Part shown: positions 38,861-48,905 of the stretch, in pieces | How positions within the stretch are numbered: the first letter of the stretch is position 1 | How the letters are laid out: the number at the start of each line of letters is the position of its first letter | Assembly (NCBI GenBank): GCA_032622095.1 | Contig: CP136068.1 | Span: forward strand, 9,093,314-9,157,313 | From: Siphonodentalium dalli | Taxonomy: Eukaryota > Mollusca > Scaphopoda > Gadilida > Siphonodentaliidae | Direction of reading: 5' to 3' | DNA: 64,000 nt | Notes under the pieces: generated by a model | What the model was told of the DNA's origin: nothing | The model's database searches: none | Seen by the model: the letters and a program-made list of their open reading frames with translations, nothing else | Translations under genes and position numbers: made by a program

Positions 38861-39263
38861 GTGATCACTCAGATCCAAGAGACACTACCCCCACCAGTGA
38901 CAGCCCTGCCACTACTGCATGGAATATTTAAATGACAACACATGAGTGGGTTATGATCTCAGCTTTAATGTAACATTATAAGCTTGTCCTGCATATAGCC
39001 CATACGCATGGAAAACCAATTAAGCAGAGCCTTCGCTCTGACGAGAAGCCGAAGCAGAGAACGCTGAAGAAATACTGCTGTACAGCGCAGGCATGAGAAT
39101 GGCCCGACGATCTAAGGTACGATTCGGAGCCGGCGCCCAAGAATTGCTATGAGGCGCCCTAAGCAATAAGCACACACGGCCACCAGGGAGAAGCCCAACG
39201 AGTGCGACGCAGGAATGGCAGTAGAGACCACTGGACAGCCCAACCCCCTATGGCTAAGCACCG
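38860..39263 (-). repeat. Ngaro split repeat B1
   Basis: 404 bp matching B2 (38033-38436) along its whole length. It lies directly after the SGNH region in element orientation and abuts A2. Confidence 0.85.
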
Positions 39264-39494
39264 GCCTGGAATATTACACCCAGGCTACAGATCGAGAGCA
39301 CTCTCAAATAAGCATAAGATGACTGCGCAGTCATAAACATACTAAGCTACTATTGATAAGCCACCCATCAAAGTTACCAGACAGGTTATAACGCTATGGC
39401 GACACTACCACTACCACTATCTGCAGGACCGCCATAGAGTGCGCAGCACTCCCCCAAACCAGGAGCTCCATGCCCAAATACATCAATGAAACAG

Positions 39495-40120
39495 TTAAAC
39501 CACCGGGAAAACCATAGTGTCAGATGCCAGGAAGGTCTCCAGGGCGCCCTGGAGACTATTCAGATAGATATCGTTGCCGACGGGGGAGAGATGGATCCCA
39601 TCTGAACGAAACATGCCCTTATCAGAAGCGCAAATGTCTGGGTGCTTGATGCCACGACCCCCGTGATGCAAGACGAAGCCCAACATGCGTTGGTTAAAGT
39701 CCCGGCGCTGGCGAGCACCAATACTCGGGCGATGGGCGTTGTGCCAATAGCGGCGCGGGAACACTTATGACCAAATAAGGGTGCAGGCAGGCAAAGTCTC
39801 CTGCACATATGAAAGTTCCCGCTTAACACTGGCACGCAAGTCACGGTACCCACCGGCTGTGATGTCGTTAGAGCCAAGCTGGATGATGATGTGGGTAGGA
39901 TGCCGAGACTGCGGACAAGCGGCGAGCTCCCGGTCGAACGTGGCGTGGAAATCGCCCCAGAGCATCCCACGAGTGCCGATCCATCGAAGAGAAGCGCCGC
40001 GGCTGGACAGCTGGATATGTTGGCCAACAGGACGCCTCACAGCACGCTGGTGAGCCCAGTAGACGTGGGACGAACCCAAGACCCAGATAATGGCTACTGA
40101 AACTAGACTAAGCAGATGTT
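39495..40120 (-). pseudogene. Ngaro SGNH hydrolase, one in-frame stop
   Basis: This frame encodes an SGNH/GDSL-type hydrolase-like domain of the kind found in Ngaro elements; its role in the element is unknown. Visible blocks in order: VLGSSHV, where the Ser replaces the GDS nucleophile context (block I); an RGM glycine region; IIIQLGSNDI (block III, G-x-N-D); and near the C-terminus SDGIHLSPVGND (block V, D-x-x-H catalytic pair). An in-frame TAA at 39765-39767 falls between block III and block V. The frame resumes at once on the other side (FPRRYW), so the break is a single nonsense change. The 5' end overlaps the end of the recombinase frame near 40108, in a different frame. Confidence 0.75.
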
Positions 40121-40965
40121 GAGTGGATGTATCGACGACAAACAGCAGACCGCCAACGACCCCGGTGTTGGATGGCATGGTAAGGGGTGCCCAGATCCGC
40201 CAGATAGGTAGCACCACCCGAACGAAATGAATGTGGCGTGATATATTGTCGAGAGCCGGACGTACGCAAAGCCTGACGGAGCACGGCCCGAAACTGCGCG
40301 ACTGTGAGCGGGGTCTGAGCCTGGTGAGAAAGGAACAGTCCCGACCGGGAGCCGCGAATGGCAAGAAATGTGGTGGCCGCGCGCAGCGGGCAGATATGTG
40401 GATCAGTCGGCAGGCACGGAATGCGAGTATGAGCGGGAGGACCACATTGGTTCGTTTTAGAATGCCGGAGCCAAACGTCAATGGCGGAGCCGCTCAACGA
40501 GACATCGCGAAGAAATATAGCATGTCCAAAGTCGGCATTGGACACAGCGGCCAGTTCCCCCACGCGGAACAGTCCAAAAAAAGGCCATCGTAAAGGCAGA
40601 CGTAAACAAAGCGACCTCATGGGGCGACGAGCAGATGCGAGGAAGCACGCGGAGCAAGGTGCGCAGCAAAGGTATTGTCACTGGAGCAGGACGAGAGGAT
40701 GAAGGCGTCAAGCGACGGACCCCGGTCAATAGTTGGCGAATGAGGTAAGTTGAAGTGGGATCTCGCATACCCCGGAGTCACTGCTGCCGACCGATGGCAG
40801 CCAGGTAGGTGGAAATGGTTGAAGCAGAATGCTGGGAGCGATGAAGCCCCGCGATAAACCCGACGATAGCGTGTTCCGGGAGCGGCCAGGAAACGGCCAA
40901 GCGATGCTGGTGTGCGAAATCGAGATAAGCCCGTATGGCGGTGAGTTTTTGGCGCCCGGGAGGAA
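40108..40965 (-). pseudogene. Ngaro tyrosine recombinase, one stop and one frameshift
   Basis: YR-family recombinase expected to integrate the circular cDNA. N-terminal part: KLTAIRAYLDF and SASTISTYLAAIG, typical of the DNA-binding domain. Catalytic part: RVGEL (first Arg), a KT segment (HSKTNQ), HSFRSGG (His-x-x-Arg), HRGRWRS, and a final RYIHS with the tyrosine nucleophile. All key residues remain. Two lesions: an in-frame TGA at 40778-40780 (after IGRQQ), and a run of seven A on the plus strand (40576-40582) where six would keep the frame between FTMAFF and GLFRVGEL. The homopolymer lesion could be a sequencing error. The frame begins just after the RT-RH stop. Confidence 0.85.
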
Positions 40966-40978
40966 GTCAAAAGCAGCG

Positions 40979-42787
40979 TTACATGTCGACGCAGGTCCAC
41001 AGGCACCTGGGAAATGGTGTTGGCGTTCGGGCGGCCGACGCCGCCAGTCGACGGAAACGTTTCATCTGGAAACGAGAGAGGCTGTCAGCGAGAGCATTAT
41101 CACGAGACGCGATCCATGAAGCACGCAAGGAGATGTTGTGAGACAGGAGCAGCAGGACCAGCTGGCGCAACAGGGCCATGAGCGGCTTGCATTTGGAAGT
41201 TTGGTCGTTGATGGCGCGGACCACGGTAATGTTATCACAGTGTAAATGGAGGCGATGATTCCGGAGGCGACGCCCCCAGACGCTGATGGCCACTAAGACG
41301 GGGAACATCTCGAGGACACCCATATTGCGGGTCAGGCCCAAAGCATGCCAAGGAAGGGGCCACTTGCCAAAAGCCCAAAGGCCGTTGAAATAAGCGCCAA
41401 AGCCGCCGGACTGACCACCACAAGCGTCCGTGTGGAAATTGATGTCGGTATCATGGAGCCAGGTCGCAGAAGGGAAAAGGTAGATCCCATTGAATGACGT
41501 GAAGAACTGTAACCACGTGGCCAAATCGGCACGAATGCCAGAATTAATTCGGATTTTGTGATGCGGCTTAGAAAATCCCTGCAGGGCATCAATCAGGCGA
41601 CGACAAAATGGGAGGCCCGGACGAACCGCCTTGCACGCAAATTGTAATGAGCCAATGAGCGACTGTAGTTCACGGACCGAGATTTTACGGCAGCGCAAAG
41701 CCATGGAGATTTTGGACTGAATGGCTGTGAGCTTCTCAGCAGGGAGACGCACCGCGTTAGCCAACGTATCGAGTTCGAGACCAAGGTAGCAGAGCTTCGA
41801 GGTGGGCGAGACCGTTTTGTCATGAGCAATAGGTACGCCAAGATCAGAGCAAACGCGATGAAACATGTCAAGACTGTCTGAGGCCTGGGACGTGGCAGGC
41901 GGACCACAGAACAGGAAGTCATCGCAGTAGTGCAAGATGTGTGGGTTGCCGGACCGCTGCTTAACAACCCATTCCAAAAATGTCGAGAATTTTTCAAAAG
42001 TTGCGCACGACACGCTGCAGCCGAAAGGTAAGCATTTGTCGAAATAATACATGTCGTCCAGTTTAAAACCAAGTTGATCGAAATCGCCCGGGTAGATGCG
42101 AAGATTACGATATGCAGCCTCTAAATCCCCGCGCGCGAGCAAATTCCCGGCCCCAAGGGACTGGATGGTGGCAACAGCAGCGTCAAAACTGGTATATGTG
42201 ACAGTAGTGAATTCGCGCGGAATATGATCATTGAGCGACTGGCCTGCCGGATAGGAGAGGTGATGGATGAGACGGAATGAGTCAGGTTCATGTTTAGGCA
42301 CCAGTCCAAGCGGCGACACGCGGAGCGTTGGAATTGGACGAGCGCAGAAAGGACCAGCAATGCGACCAAGGCGAACTTCCTTACGGATCTTTTCCCGGAC
42401 GACCTCGGGACGGTCACGAGCAGTCTTGAGGTTCGGAGCGTCAGTTGGCATACGCGGGCCAGTATAATGGAGTGGAAAACCATGAGTAAAACCGAACCGG
42501 AGTTCCCGCGCGACTTGGTGGCGAGGGTACCTCCCAAGCCACCAACAAAAATAGTCAAGATTAACGGCGGAAGGGGCGAGCTGGTAGACGCTGCTGGCGA
42601 CCGCCGCGGGCTGAGCGGCGAAAGTCTTGTCCATGGGCAGCGGTTGCCGCATGAGGCTCTGAGCAGATGTTGCAGATGTGTCGAAAACGACAGTATGGCC
42701 AGGAGCAGCGGCCGGCGTTGAATTCAAAACAGACGGGACTGGGACGGCCCGGACGCGTGGGAAAATTGTCCGCACGCCCGGAGGCAC
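40979..42787 (-). CDS. Ngaro reverse transcriptase-RNase H
   Basis: 602 codons without interruption. Reverse transcriptase spans roughly residues 150-345: RLIHHLSYP, ARGDLEAAYRN (metal-binding Asp), LPFGCSVSC, and YCDDFLF at about 287-293 (the Y-x-D-D catalytic box). RNase H spans roughly 448-570: HTDACGG (Asp 454), the Glu in LEMFP, HCDN (Asp 518) and SRDNALADSLSR (final Asp). There is no aspartic protease and no DDE integrase, as expected for DIRS/Ngaro elements. It overlaps the gag-like frame by 227 bp in a different frame, so translation probably needs re-initiation or frameshifting. The true start may be internal to the overlap. Confidence 0.92.
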   Translation of the reverse strand: MPPGVRTIFPRVRAVPVPSVLNSTPAAAPGHTVVFDTSATSAQSLMRQPLPMDKTFAAQPAAVASSVYQLAPSAVNLDYFCWWLGRYPRHQVARELRFGFTHGFPLHYTGPRMPTDAPNLKTARDRPEVVREKIRKEVRLGRIAGPFCARPIPTLRVSPLGLVPKHEPDSFRLIHHLSYPAGQSLNDHIPREFTTVTYTSFDAAVATIQSLGAGNLLARGDLEAAYRNLRIYPGDFDQLGFKLDDMYYFDKCLPFGCSVSCATFEKFSTFLEWVVKQRSGNPHILHYCDDFLFCGPPATSQASDSLDMFHRVCSDLGVPIAHDKTVSPTSKLCYLGLELDTLANAVRLPAEKLTAIQSKISMALRCRKISVRELQSLIGSLQFACKAVRPGLPFCRRLIDALQGFSKPHHKIRINSGIRADLATWLQFFTSFNGIYLFPSATWLHDTDINFHTDACGGQSGGFGAYFNGLWAFGKWPLPWHALGLTRNMGVLEMFPVLVAISVWGRRLRNHRLHLHCDNITVVRAINDQTSKCKPLMALLRQLVLLLLSHNISLRASWIASRDNALADSLSRFQMKRFRRLAASAARTPTPFPRCLWTCVDM

Positions 42788-44024
42788 GAACCGGAGGCGG
42801 AGTCGGCTGCGGAGGTTGTCGAACCTGGGGCGTCATGACCAGCAGCCAAATGTTAGGGTCGATGGTCTCCCAAGGAGTAGCTGTATTACCATCCCACTTC
42901 AACCGCAATTGGGTATCGTACACCTGCCAGGCAGATCCCCCACATTTAGCAGCCGCCCAACGAATGGTGCGCAGGTAGCGCAAAAGGGGCTGGGCCGACG
43001 ATTCAGGGTGAACGTCGAGGTATACCGAAATGAAAGTGAGAAAAGCATCGATCCACGAGTCAACAGACGTTATTGGAGCAGCATGCCCGCTTGGCGCAAC
43101 GCGGATTCGCCCGGAAGCAGAGACAACCAACTGATGGGGGTCAACTGTATGAATAGAGGCGGCGGGTTCCTGCAGCTGATCCAAATTGAACAAATCGCCC
43201 CGGAAAATTTTGTCGCGAATAGATCGGGAAACATGAGAGCCATAGCCATCTGCCGCCGTAGGAATCGGCAAGGGGGCGTCCCAAGGGGAGACCAGCGAGG
43301 ATGGAAAACTAAATAAGGCATTACCCGGATCAGTTCTGTCTCTTGCCGGAGCGTTCGGTCGGTGTATCACTGAAGCCACACGGGAATCCTCGCGGCGGCG
43401 GAGAGAAGTGGAGCTGTCATCAGAACTGCAGCGTCGACGGGTCGACAAAGGAGACGCTGATGGTGACCTGGATCCATAGCGCGGAAACTTGGGGCGCGCA
43501 GAACCATCCTGTCGGCGACTAGCCTGGCGACGAGACTGACGACTGGGCTGACGACGAGGCTGACGAACAGGATCGCGGTCACGAGAATGGGAAACCCGGC
43601 CACGGGAGGCGCGGCGTCCCCGTCCAGAGCCACGAGCAGGCCTGCCACGCGAATGCTGTCCACGGCCGCGCACCCGTGAATCAGCCACAGATGACACACT
43701 GGCCGAAACCCGAGAAGAAGGCCCAACACGGTCACTGGAAGCAGGACCAGCACGAGACGAGCTGGCAGACGCATCCTGGCGACTGCTACGAGACGAACGG
43801 TCGCGGGCCCGACCGCGAGATCCCGTACGAACCATATGAGAAATATGTGATTGCCACCGAACGACAAACACAAACAGGGAAACACGTGCGCTACCCACGA
43901 AAATAGGTAACGCCGACGGAACAGGACGCAGACAGAACGCACAAGGAACAAGATGATAGACGAATAAATGAAGGCTGGCGAAGAAACACGGTGACGGATG
44001 GAAACAGATAGGATTTGACGACAC
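42561..44024 (-). CDS. Ngaro gag-like protein
   Basis: 487 codons, uninterrupted. The N-terminal ~45 residues are hydrophobic and may not be translated; an internal Met at MVRTGSRGRARD is an alternative start. Residues about 70-190 are extremely Arg/Ser-rich (repeated SRxxSR, RQPRRQ). The middle resembles gag domains of YR retrotransposons (DSWIDAFLTFISVYLDVHPE, LLRYLRTIRWAA, WQVYDTQLRLKW). The C-terminus (from about residue 432) has a Cys/His cluster, C-x7-C-x4-C-x4-H-x-C-x2-C-x3-H, typical of DIRS/Ngaro gag proteins. It begins 7 bp inside the A1 repeat and overlaps RT-RH at its 3' end. Confidence 0.8.
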   Translation of the reverse strand: MSSNPICFHPSPCFFASLHLFVYHLVPCAFCLRPVPSALPIFVGSARVSLFVFVVRWQSHISHMVRTGSRGRARDRSSRSSRQDASASSSRAGPASSDRVGPSSRVSASVSSVADSRVRGRGQHSRGRPARGSGRGRRASRGRVSHSRDRDPVRQPRRQPSRQSRRQASRRQDGSARPKFPRYGSRSPSASPLSTRRRCSSDDSSTSLRRREDSRVASVIHRPNAPARDRTDPGNALFSFPSSLVSPWDAPLPIPTAADGYGSHVSRSIRDKIFRGDLFNLDQLQEPAASIHTVDPHQLVVSASGRIRVAPSGHAAPITSVDSWIDAFLTFISVYLDVHPESSAQPLLRYLRTIRWAAAKCGGSAWQVYDTQLRLKWDGNTATPWETIDPNIWLLVMTPQVRQPPQPTPPPVRASGRADNFPTRPGRPSPVCFEFNAGRCSWPYCRFRHICNICSEPHAATAAHGQDFRRSARGGRQQRLPARPFRR

Positions 44025-44030
44025 ACAACC

Positions 44031-44230
44031 GAGCGCGATGCGTATAATTCAAGAGTGAATTGCTTTTTCAGTTACCGGAAGGAGGCAGCATTCCGGGCGG
44101 ATGTAAAATGCGGACTTTAAGTTCGGCCGATACGGAACGGATCGTACCGAAAAACCGGAATGTCTGCCGGATGACAGGATCAAAGAACCACATAAATCAC
44201 CCCGAACCTTATCGGCCCTGGGTGCATTAT
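44031..44230 (-). repeat. Ngaro split repeat A1 (5' end of element)
   Basis: 200 bp matching A2 at 38661-38860. It forms the outer 5' end of the minus-strand element and contains the region where the element promoter should lie. The host sequence atttaatattttatatt starts immediately outside. Confidence 0.88.
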
Positions 44231-45098
44231 ATTTAATATTTTATATTTAGCCTGTTTTATGAATACATGTTAGTTATAGTAAGACAAATACATTATTGGC
44301 AATATAATACTCAATTTTTCATCATCCACATATATATATATTGCTACTATAAGAATATAACAGTGTAATTAGTAGCCATACACAATAATCATACTGAATA
44401 GATAAAGACGTTATCATGCAGTATAAGTTCGACATCACAAGTGAATCTGAATTAGAAGTTGCTTGTGATAATCATGGTTTTATCATAAGATCACCTAATT
44501 GGTTTCCTTTAAGTATAATTCTTGGGGTAACAATAATTCAGAATTTAGTTCCTGCTGACAAGAGTAAAAAGTAAATAAATTCACTTAATCTTTTTTGTTG
44601 TTAGTTGTGATATAATAAAGGGTAACAATTAAGTCACTTAATTAATTATTATTTCCTGTTAGTTGAATGCTTTTTAAGGTTTCAATTTTGTTGACAATTA
44701 GAGGGGAGTAATATTTTACTATGACTATTAGCTTGATCTTTTATTTTTTGACTATGATAAATTAGATTCAACATTTTATATTAAGAGTAATATTTGAATA
44801 CTTATTATTTATAGCTAGACTAGTACATTGATTGGCAATACAATGCTCAGTTTTTCATCATTCACAAACATATTATATCTGACTATAGTTTATTACATTT
44901 AATATTTTATATTAAGTCTGTTTTATGAATACATGTTATATATAGTAAGACAAATACATTATTGGCAATATAATACTCAATTTTTCATCATCCACATATA
45001 TATATTGCTACTTATAAGAATATAAGTGTAAGTAGTAGCCATACACAATAATCATACTGAATAGATAATGACACTATCATGCAGTATAAGTTCGACAT
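44231..45098 (+). repeat. Second copy of the host duplication that holds the Ngaro empty site
   Basis: The host repeat gacatcacaagtgaatctga ... cagtataagttcgaca exists twice in tandem. Copy one starts at about 37833, is split by the Ngaro at 38033-44230 and resumes at 44231-44439. Copy two is 44434-45098 and reads straight through the site (gactatagtttattacatttaatatttt at about 44880-44910). Copy two contains about 265 bp (44551-44815) missing from copy one between ttagtt and ctagac. Confidence 0.8.
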
Positions 45099-45835
45099 TT
45101 AAATGTCTGCAGCAGATTTGATTACTTTTTTCTGCTGGCTGCCAGTGTACTTGACAAATATTTTGCCATTGTGGCTCCATGATTCTTAGGTTAAGTTTGT
45201 TCTGCAGCATTGACACAACTTTATCTTCACACTCATCAGCTGTTTCGCCCTTTTTATCATTAGCAATGCCATATATTCTGATACTATCTTTTCTGGTCTG
45301 CTGTTCAAGTTGGTTCAATTTTCCATTCAGTTGTTTATTTTCTTCTGCCAGTTTATATATAGTTTCATCTTTTTTCTTAGAATCTGCTTGTAATTTACCA
45401 ATTTTCGTGTCCATGCTATCCATTCTCATCTCTACATCGAATATCTTTCCTGTAAATTCTTCTTTTGCACATTTTAACTTTGTTATCATAGTCATTCTTC
45501 ATTTTGTCCAAAGACTTTTCAAGGTCTACAGTCTTCACCAAAGGCTTCAGTGTCTCATTTAGGTGATCTGTAGTGACCAATGATTCTAGCTTTGTGTTCA
45601 TTGCCTTTATTTCTGTAAATATTCTGTCCAATTGATTGTCATTAGTTTTGTTTTTCTCTGAGCCGAAATGTATAATAGACTGTGTAGTACCAGTAGTGTC
45701 ATTTGACATTTTCAGTTTTTTTGGAGGAACAGTCAGAACTTTGTTTGGTTTATTAGGACCTTTTGCCTGTTCTGATACCATGCTTTCATCTGCACTAGAT
45801 GTCGAACTCATTGGAGTTGAACGTTTGTCTGCCAT
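45052..45835 (-). pseudogene. Non-LTR retrotransposon ORF1 remnant (coiled coil)
   Basis: Two overlapping frames on the minus strand read as one protein broken by a 1-bp indel near 45480 (an A run in cacaaagttaaaatgtgc-type sequence). Start ATG at 45835. The N-terminal part is Ser/Thr/Lys-rich with PPKKLK, possibly a nuclear targeting segment. The middle is a long coiled coil (MDSMDTKIGKL, LAEENKQLNGKLNQLEQQ). Then RKDSIRIYGIANDKKGETAD resembles the start of the RNA-recognition-like domain of L1/CR1-type ORF1 proteins. The reading then degrades (WQPAEKSNQICC) and no RT follows, so it is 3' truncated. An ordinary host coiled-coil protein cannot be excluded. Confidence 0.6.
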
Positions 45836-47540
45836 GCTAGTCTGGTGTTGTATATTTTTTGAGTCACGATAAGTCGACAATAGGTGACAAAAATCGCACC
45901 GGTGGAAACACGTTAAGGTTCGTTGTTACCTGGCACTTTAACACACAATTATGTTCACGATGACTGTTAAATCTTCAGTAGTTTGGTATCTTCACACGAG
46001 TATGACACAGGACCAATTATGACATAGCAAAAGTGTAATTAAAACTTTCCACCAACAAACGCTGCCTTACTTCAAGTCGCCATTTTGTTAGATGATGCCT
46101 GATGTTCACATAGAGCGTAATTTTGTTTCAAATAATGGCGCTATGTGCTTATTGGTGTTTTAAAAATAAGTTCAATGTGGGCTTATTTCCAGGAGAGATG
46201 AGCAAAATGTGGGCTTATTTCACATTGAAATAGTCATATTGTGTTGTTTTAATAACACGCGTGTACGCCCGTATATATAGCGTATTTGAGTTTTCAAGTA
46301 ATTGCAATATGAGCTCATTTCGTGCAGTTATAAAATTGGCATGAACTGCACTTATTGTTAGGAGAAACAGGCTTGTTAGTCAACGAAATAACAGGTTTAA
46401 GTCGACTATTGGCTTATTTAAGAATTAATTAAGTCCGTGATTTTCCTATGCAAACGAGGTGCATTTCAAAATTACATGATTAAATAAAAACGGCGGACGG
46501 TATTCATGATATTTACACGTGGATATACAGTCTGAAGATGGCATATTAACATTATCGTAAGTATCATGGTGCAATGTGTCTTTGTTCGTCTCAAAACTGA
46601 TTCCGAAGTTGGAAGTTACGAAATTCAAGGCCAAATCTGGCTGGTCGACTCAGTATAAGGATCTGACTAGATATTGGGTTAAGAGTGAACTAATTAATTT
46701 TGACCAAATTGATTGGGTTACAATTAACTAAAAGTGTGTAGGGAGAAAACGAGGTAATCCATTTTAGTTGGCATACATTTAGTCAAGAAGTTTGACCAAA
46801 TAGTTTAGTTAATAATTGACTAAAATTTAGTAAGTCAATATTTAGTTACCACTTGTTTAGTCGGATGAGTGTGAACCCGATAGTTCAGTTAAAAGTTGAC
46901 ACGCACACCTAAACTTTATTTAGAGTTCATCTAGAGGTCACCCCGAAGATCCGGATGAAGTTTGGTGACGACGAAATTCGAAAAAAAAGGGCTCACATCT
47001 AGCTGTCGTTGGTGTTTATTGACCAATTTGCCCACCGACAACGCGAGCACTGGCGGTCATCATGATTATAAACATGAAGTTTTGTGGCGATCTGATGAGG
47101 GATCTGGTTTGTATGGTGTGCCATATGATTTAGTCATGCAAAGAGTAAACAATCCAAGATGGCTGCCGGCAGCCACTTTTTTCATCGAAAATCGTTAAAA
47201 TTCGACAGCCCCAATCTAGAGGTATTCATAAACATGCCTGTACATTTTCAATCACATTTCTCAAATAAATATGGGCTGATGCGCGGCTGGATTCAATTTT
47301 GAAATCCATGATGGCAGCTGGCGTCCATGTTCATTAACGAATTTTCGCGGTTTGTGGCATGGTGTATTTAGTGGGGAAATAATACTGAAAATAGTGCTTG
47401 ATTATTGGAAATTATTTGCGACTTGGATTCAAACATGCGACATATTTTGTCATATTAACAATATAACTGTCGATACGTGTACCGTATAAGTTTTGTACAA
47501 AAGGTGTACTTTGTATCGATAAATATTGAATTTATGGACG
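45836..47540. other. Intergenic, no recognised gene
   Basis: Upstream of the ORF1 remnant there is a short direct repeat aatgtgggcttatttc (about 46168 and 46207), and around 46680-46880 a set of TTTAGTTAA/TTGACTAAA words. 46930-47460 resembles generic decayed repeat sequence. No open frame here is convincing. Confidence 0.45.
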
Positions 47541-48124
47541 GTATATTTTCTCTTGTAGCATCATTTGGGGCTGACAGATATGACTTTCGGAGAACTTACT
47601 TAAGACCCCCCTTTTCGGACACATCATCATATCAACGTTCATTCTTGCCAGCGACAACACGCCAGTGGAATCAATTATCTGATGAACTGAAAAATTCTGA
47701 AACTCTAGAAAACTTCAAATATAAATTGAATTCCAATCTGCATTTAAGTCAAAAGAACGTTCGCCATTATAGCTATAGCTAATGCCACAAAGCCCAGATA
47801 ATTCACACACAACTTCGACTAGGATGCAGTAACCTCAATGATGATCTCAGTTGCAACCATTTAATATAATCTGATAAATGTGCATGTGGGGAAGTCGAGA
47901 CTGCCGACCATGTTTTACTTTATTGTCCCAGATACTCAACAATACGAAATGAAATATTATCGGTATTAGCCCAAATTGTTTGAAGATCTGATATTCTACT
48001 CAAGGGATCTACTTCATTCCCCAAAAGACTTAACAAGGCTATATTTGAGGCAACTCAAACATTTATACTAACTAGAAATCGAGTTTGTCAGTCGCCAATT
48101 GTATTTCTGACTCATAATAAGTAG
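47541..48124 (+). pseudogene. 3' end of a non-LTR retrotransposon ORF2, three in-frame stops
   Basis: A single plus-strand frame reads YLRPPFSDTSSYQRSFLPAT and RQWNQLSDELKNSETLENFK, then TQLRLGCSNLNDDL, then SDKCACGEVETADHVLLYC, ending at TAG 48122. The last motif is the C-terminal Cys/His cluster (C-x-C-x8-H-x4-C) usual at the end of LINE reverse transcriptases of the CR1/L2/Jockey breadth. In-frame stops at 47780 (TAA), 47867 (TAA) and 47981 (TGA) show it is dead. No RT catalytic region is present upstream, so this is a 5'-truncated copy, as LINE insertions usually are. Confidence 0.8.
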
Positions 48125-48767
48125 CTGTTTGAATTTATCATCTTCAGAGACACAAATCAAAAATGATAGAGCTAACAATGTGGTAACAATTTCAGTAACT
48201 CGATGCTGCACAGAAAGCCACACAAAGGTACTGGCAAACTAGTGATCATTGTCAATATATGTCCTAATTGCTTTGTTTCCCCTCTGTTCTCACCCAACTG
48301 CAATTCATCAGTTCATTAATCTTCTCATCATGCTCTGTATCTCTTCCTCTCACTTAATCTTGTCTTCCACTTCTCACTGACCACTATATTCTATTTATTA
48401 CATGATCCAAAACATCGACAAAACATACTTAAATCAACAAATGGGACGCGAAACTAACATTGGCTTCTACTATAAGACATGCGATGACGTTTCACGTCAC
48501 TATTCGTTGTTTGTCGCGTACAGAAATAGTCCTAGATAAATAAAGACTCTTTGGCGCATATATTGGCGTATATTTAATGATATAATTTTTCAAACTCTTC
48601 ATTCATAATAGTTTCTTGGAAAAATATTGCAAGCTATAGTATTTTGAGACGTAGCTTATGGAATGTTAACAGACCACAAACCTGAAGTCAAAGGTCACCT
48701 GGCACTATTTCCTGTTATTAAACGAACGTTTAATATCACAATTTATAGAATGGGTTTATTGAATGGA
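48125..48767. other. Intergenic, nothing recognised
   Basis: The first part may be the 3' untranslated tail of the LINE. No polyA or target duplication was identified with confidence. Confidence 0.4.
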
Positions 48768-48905
48768 ATAAGGGTAGAATCATGTAATAAGGGTAGAATC
48801 ATGTAATAAGGGTAGAATCATGTAATAAGGGTAGAATCATGTAATAAGGGTAGAATCATGTAATAAGGGTAGAATCATGTAATAAGGGTAGAATCATGTA
48901 ATAAT
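48768..48905 (+). repeat. 19-bp minisatellite, seven copies
   Basis: The unit gggtagaatcatgtaataa starts at 48772, 48791, 48810, 48829, 48848, 48867 and 48886, with no visible change between copies, so it is probably young. Confidence 0.95.

Larger units (their letters stand above)
38033..44230 (-). mobile_element. Ngaro-type tyrosine-recombinase retrotransposon (inactivated)
   Basis: On the minus strand the order is: direct repeat A1, gag-like frame, RT-RNase H frame, tyrosine recombinase, SGNH hydrolase, B1, A2, B2. Split direct repeats in the order A1-body-B1-A2-B2, a YR instead of a DDE integrase, and an SGNH hydrolase are together diagnostic of the Ngaro group of DIRS-like retrotransposons. 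No LTRs and no target duplication are seen. B1 and A2 abut at 38858-38860, recreating the end-to-start junction expected of the circular intermediate. The recombinase and hydrolase frames carry stops and a frameshift, so this copy is defective, although gag and RT-RH are open. Confidence 0.9.

Noticed and set aside
38285-38935. Open frames of 73-120 codons within the Ngaro direct repeats
   Set aside because: They lie on both strands in repeat DNA, match no Ngaro protein and differ between copies.
42290-43316. Plus-strand open frames of up to 212 codons opposite the gag and RT frames
   Set aside because: They are antisense shadows of the GC-rich Arg/Ser-coding gag and of RT-RH, with no recognisable domain.
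45179-45562. Plus-strand hydrophobic frame of 127 codons
   Set aside because: Antisense to the coiled-coil ORF1 remnant; hydrophobic runs are the complement of Lys/Glu codons.
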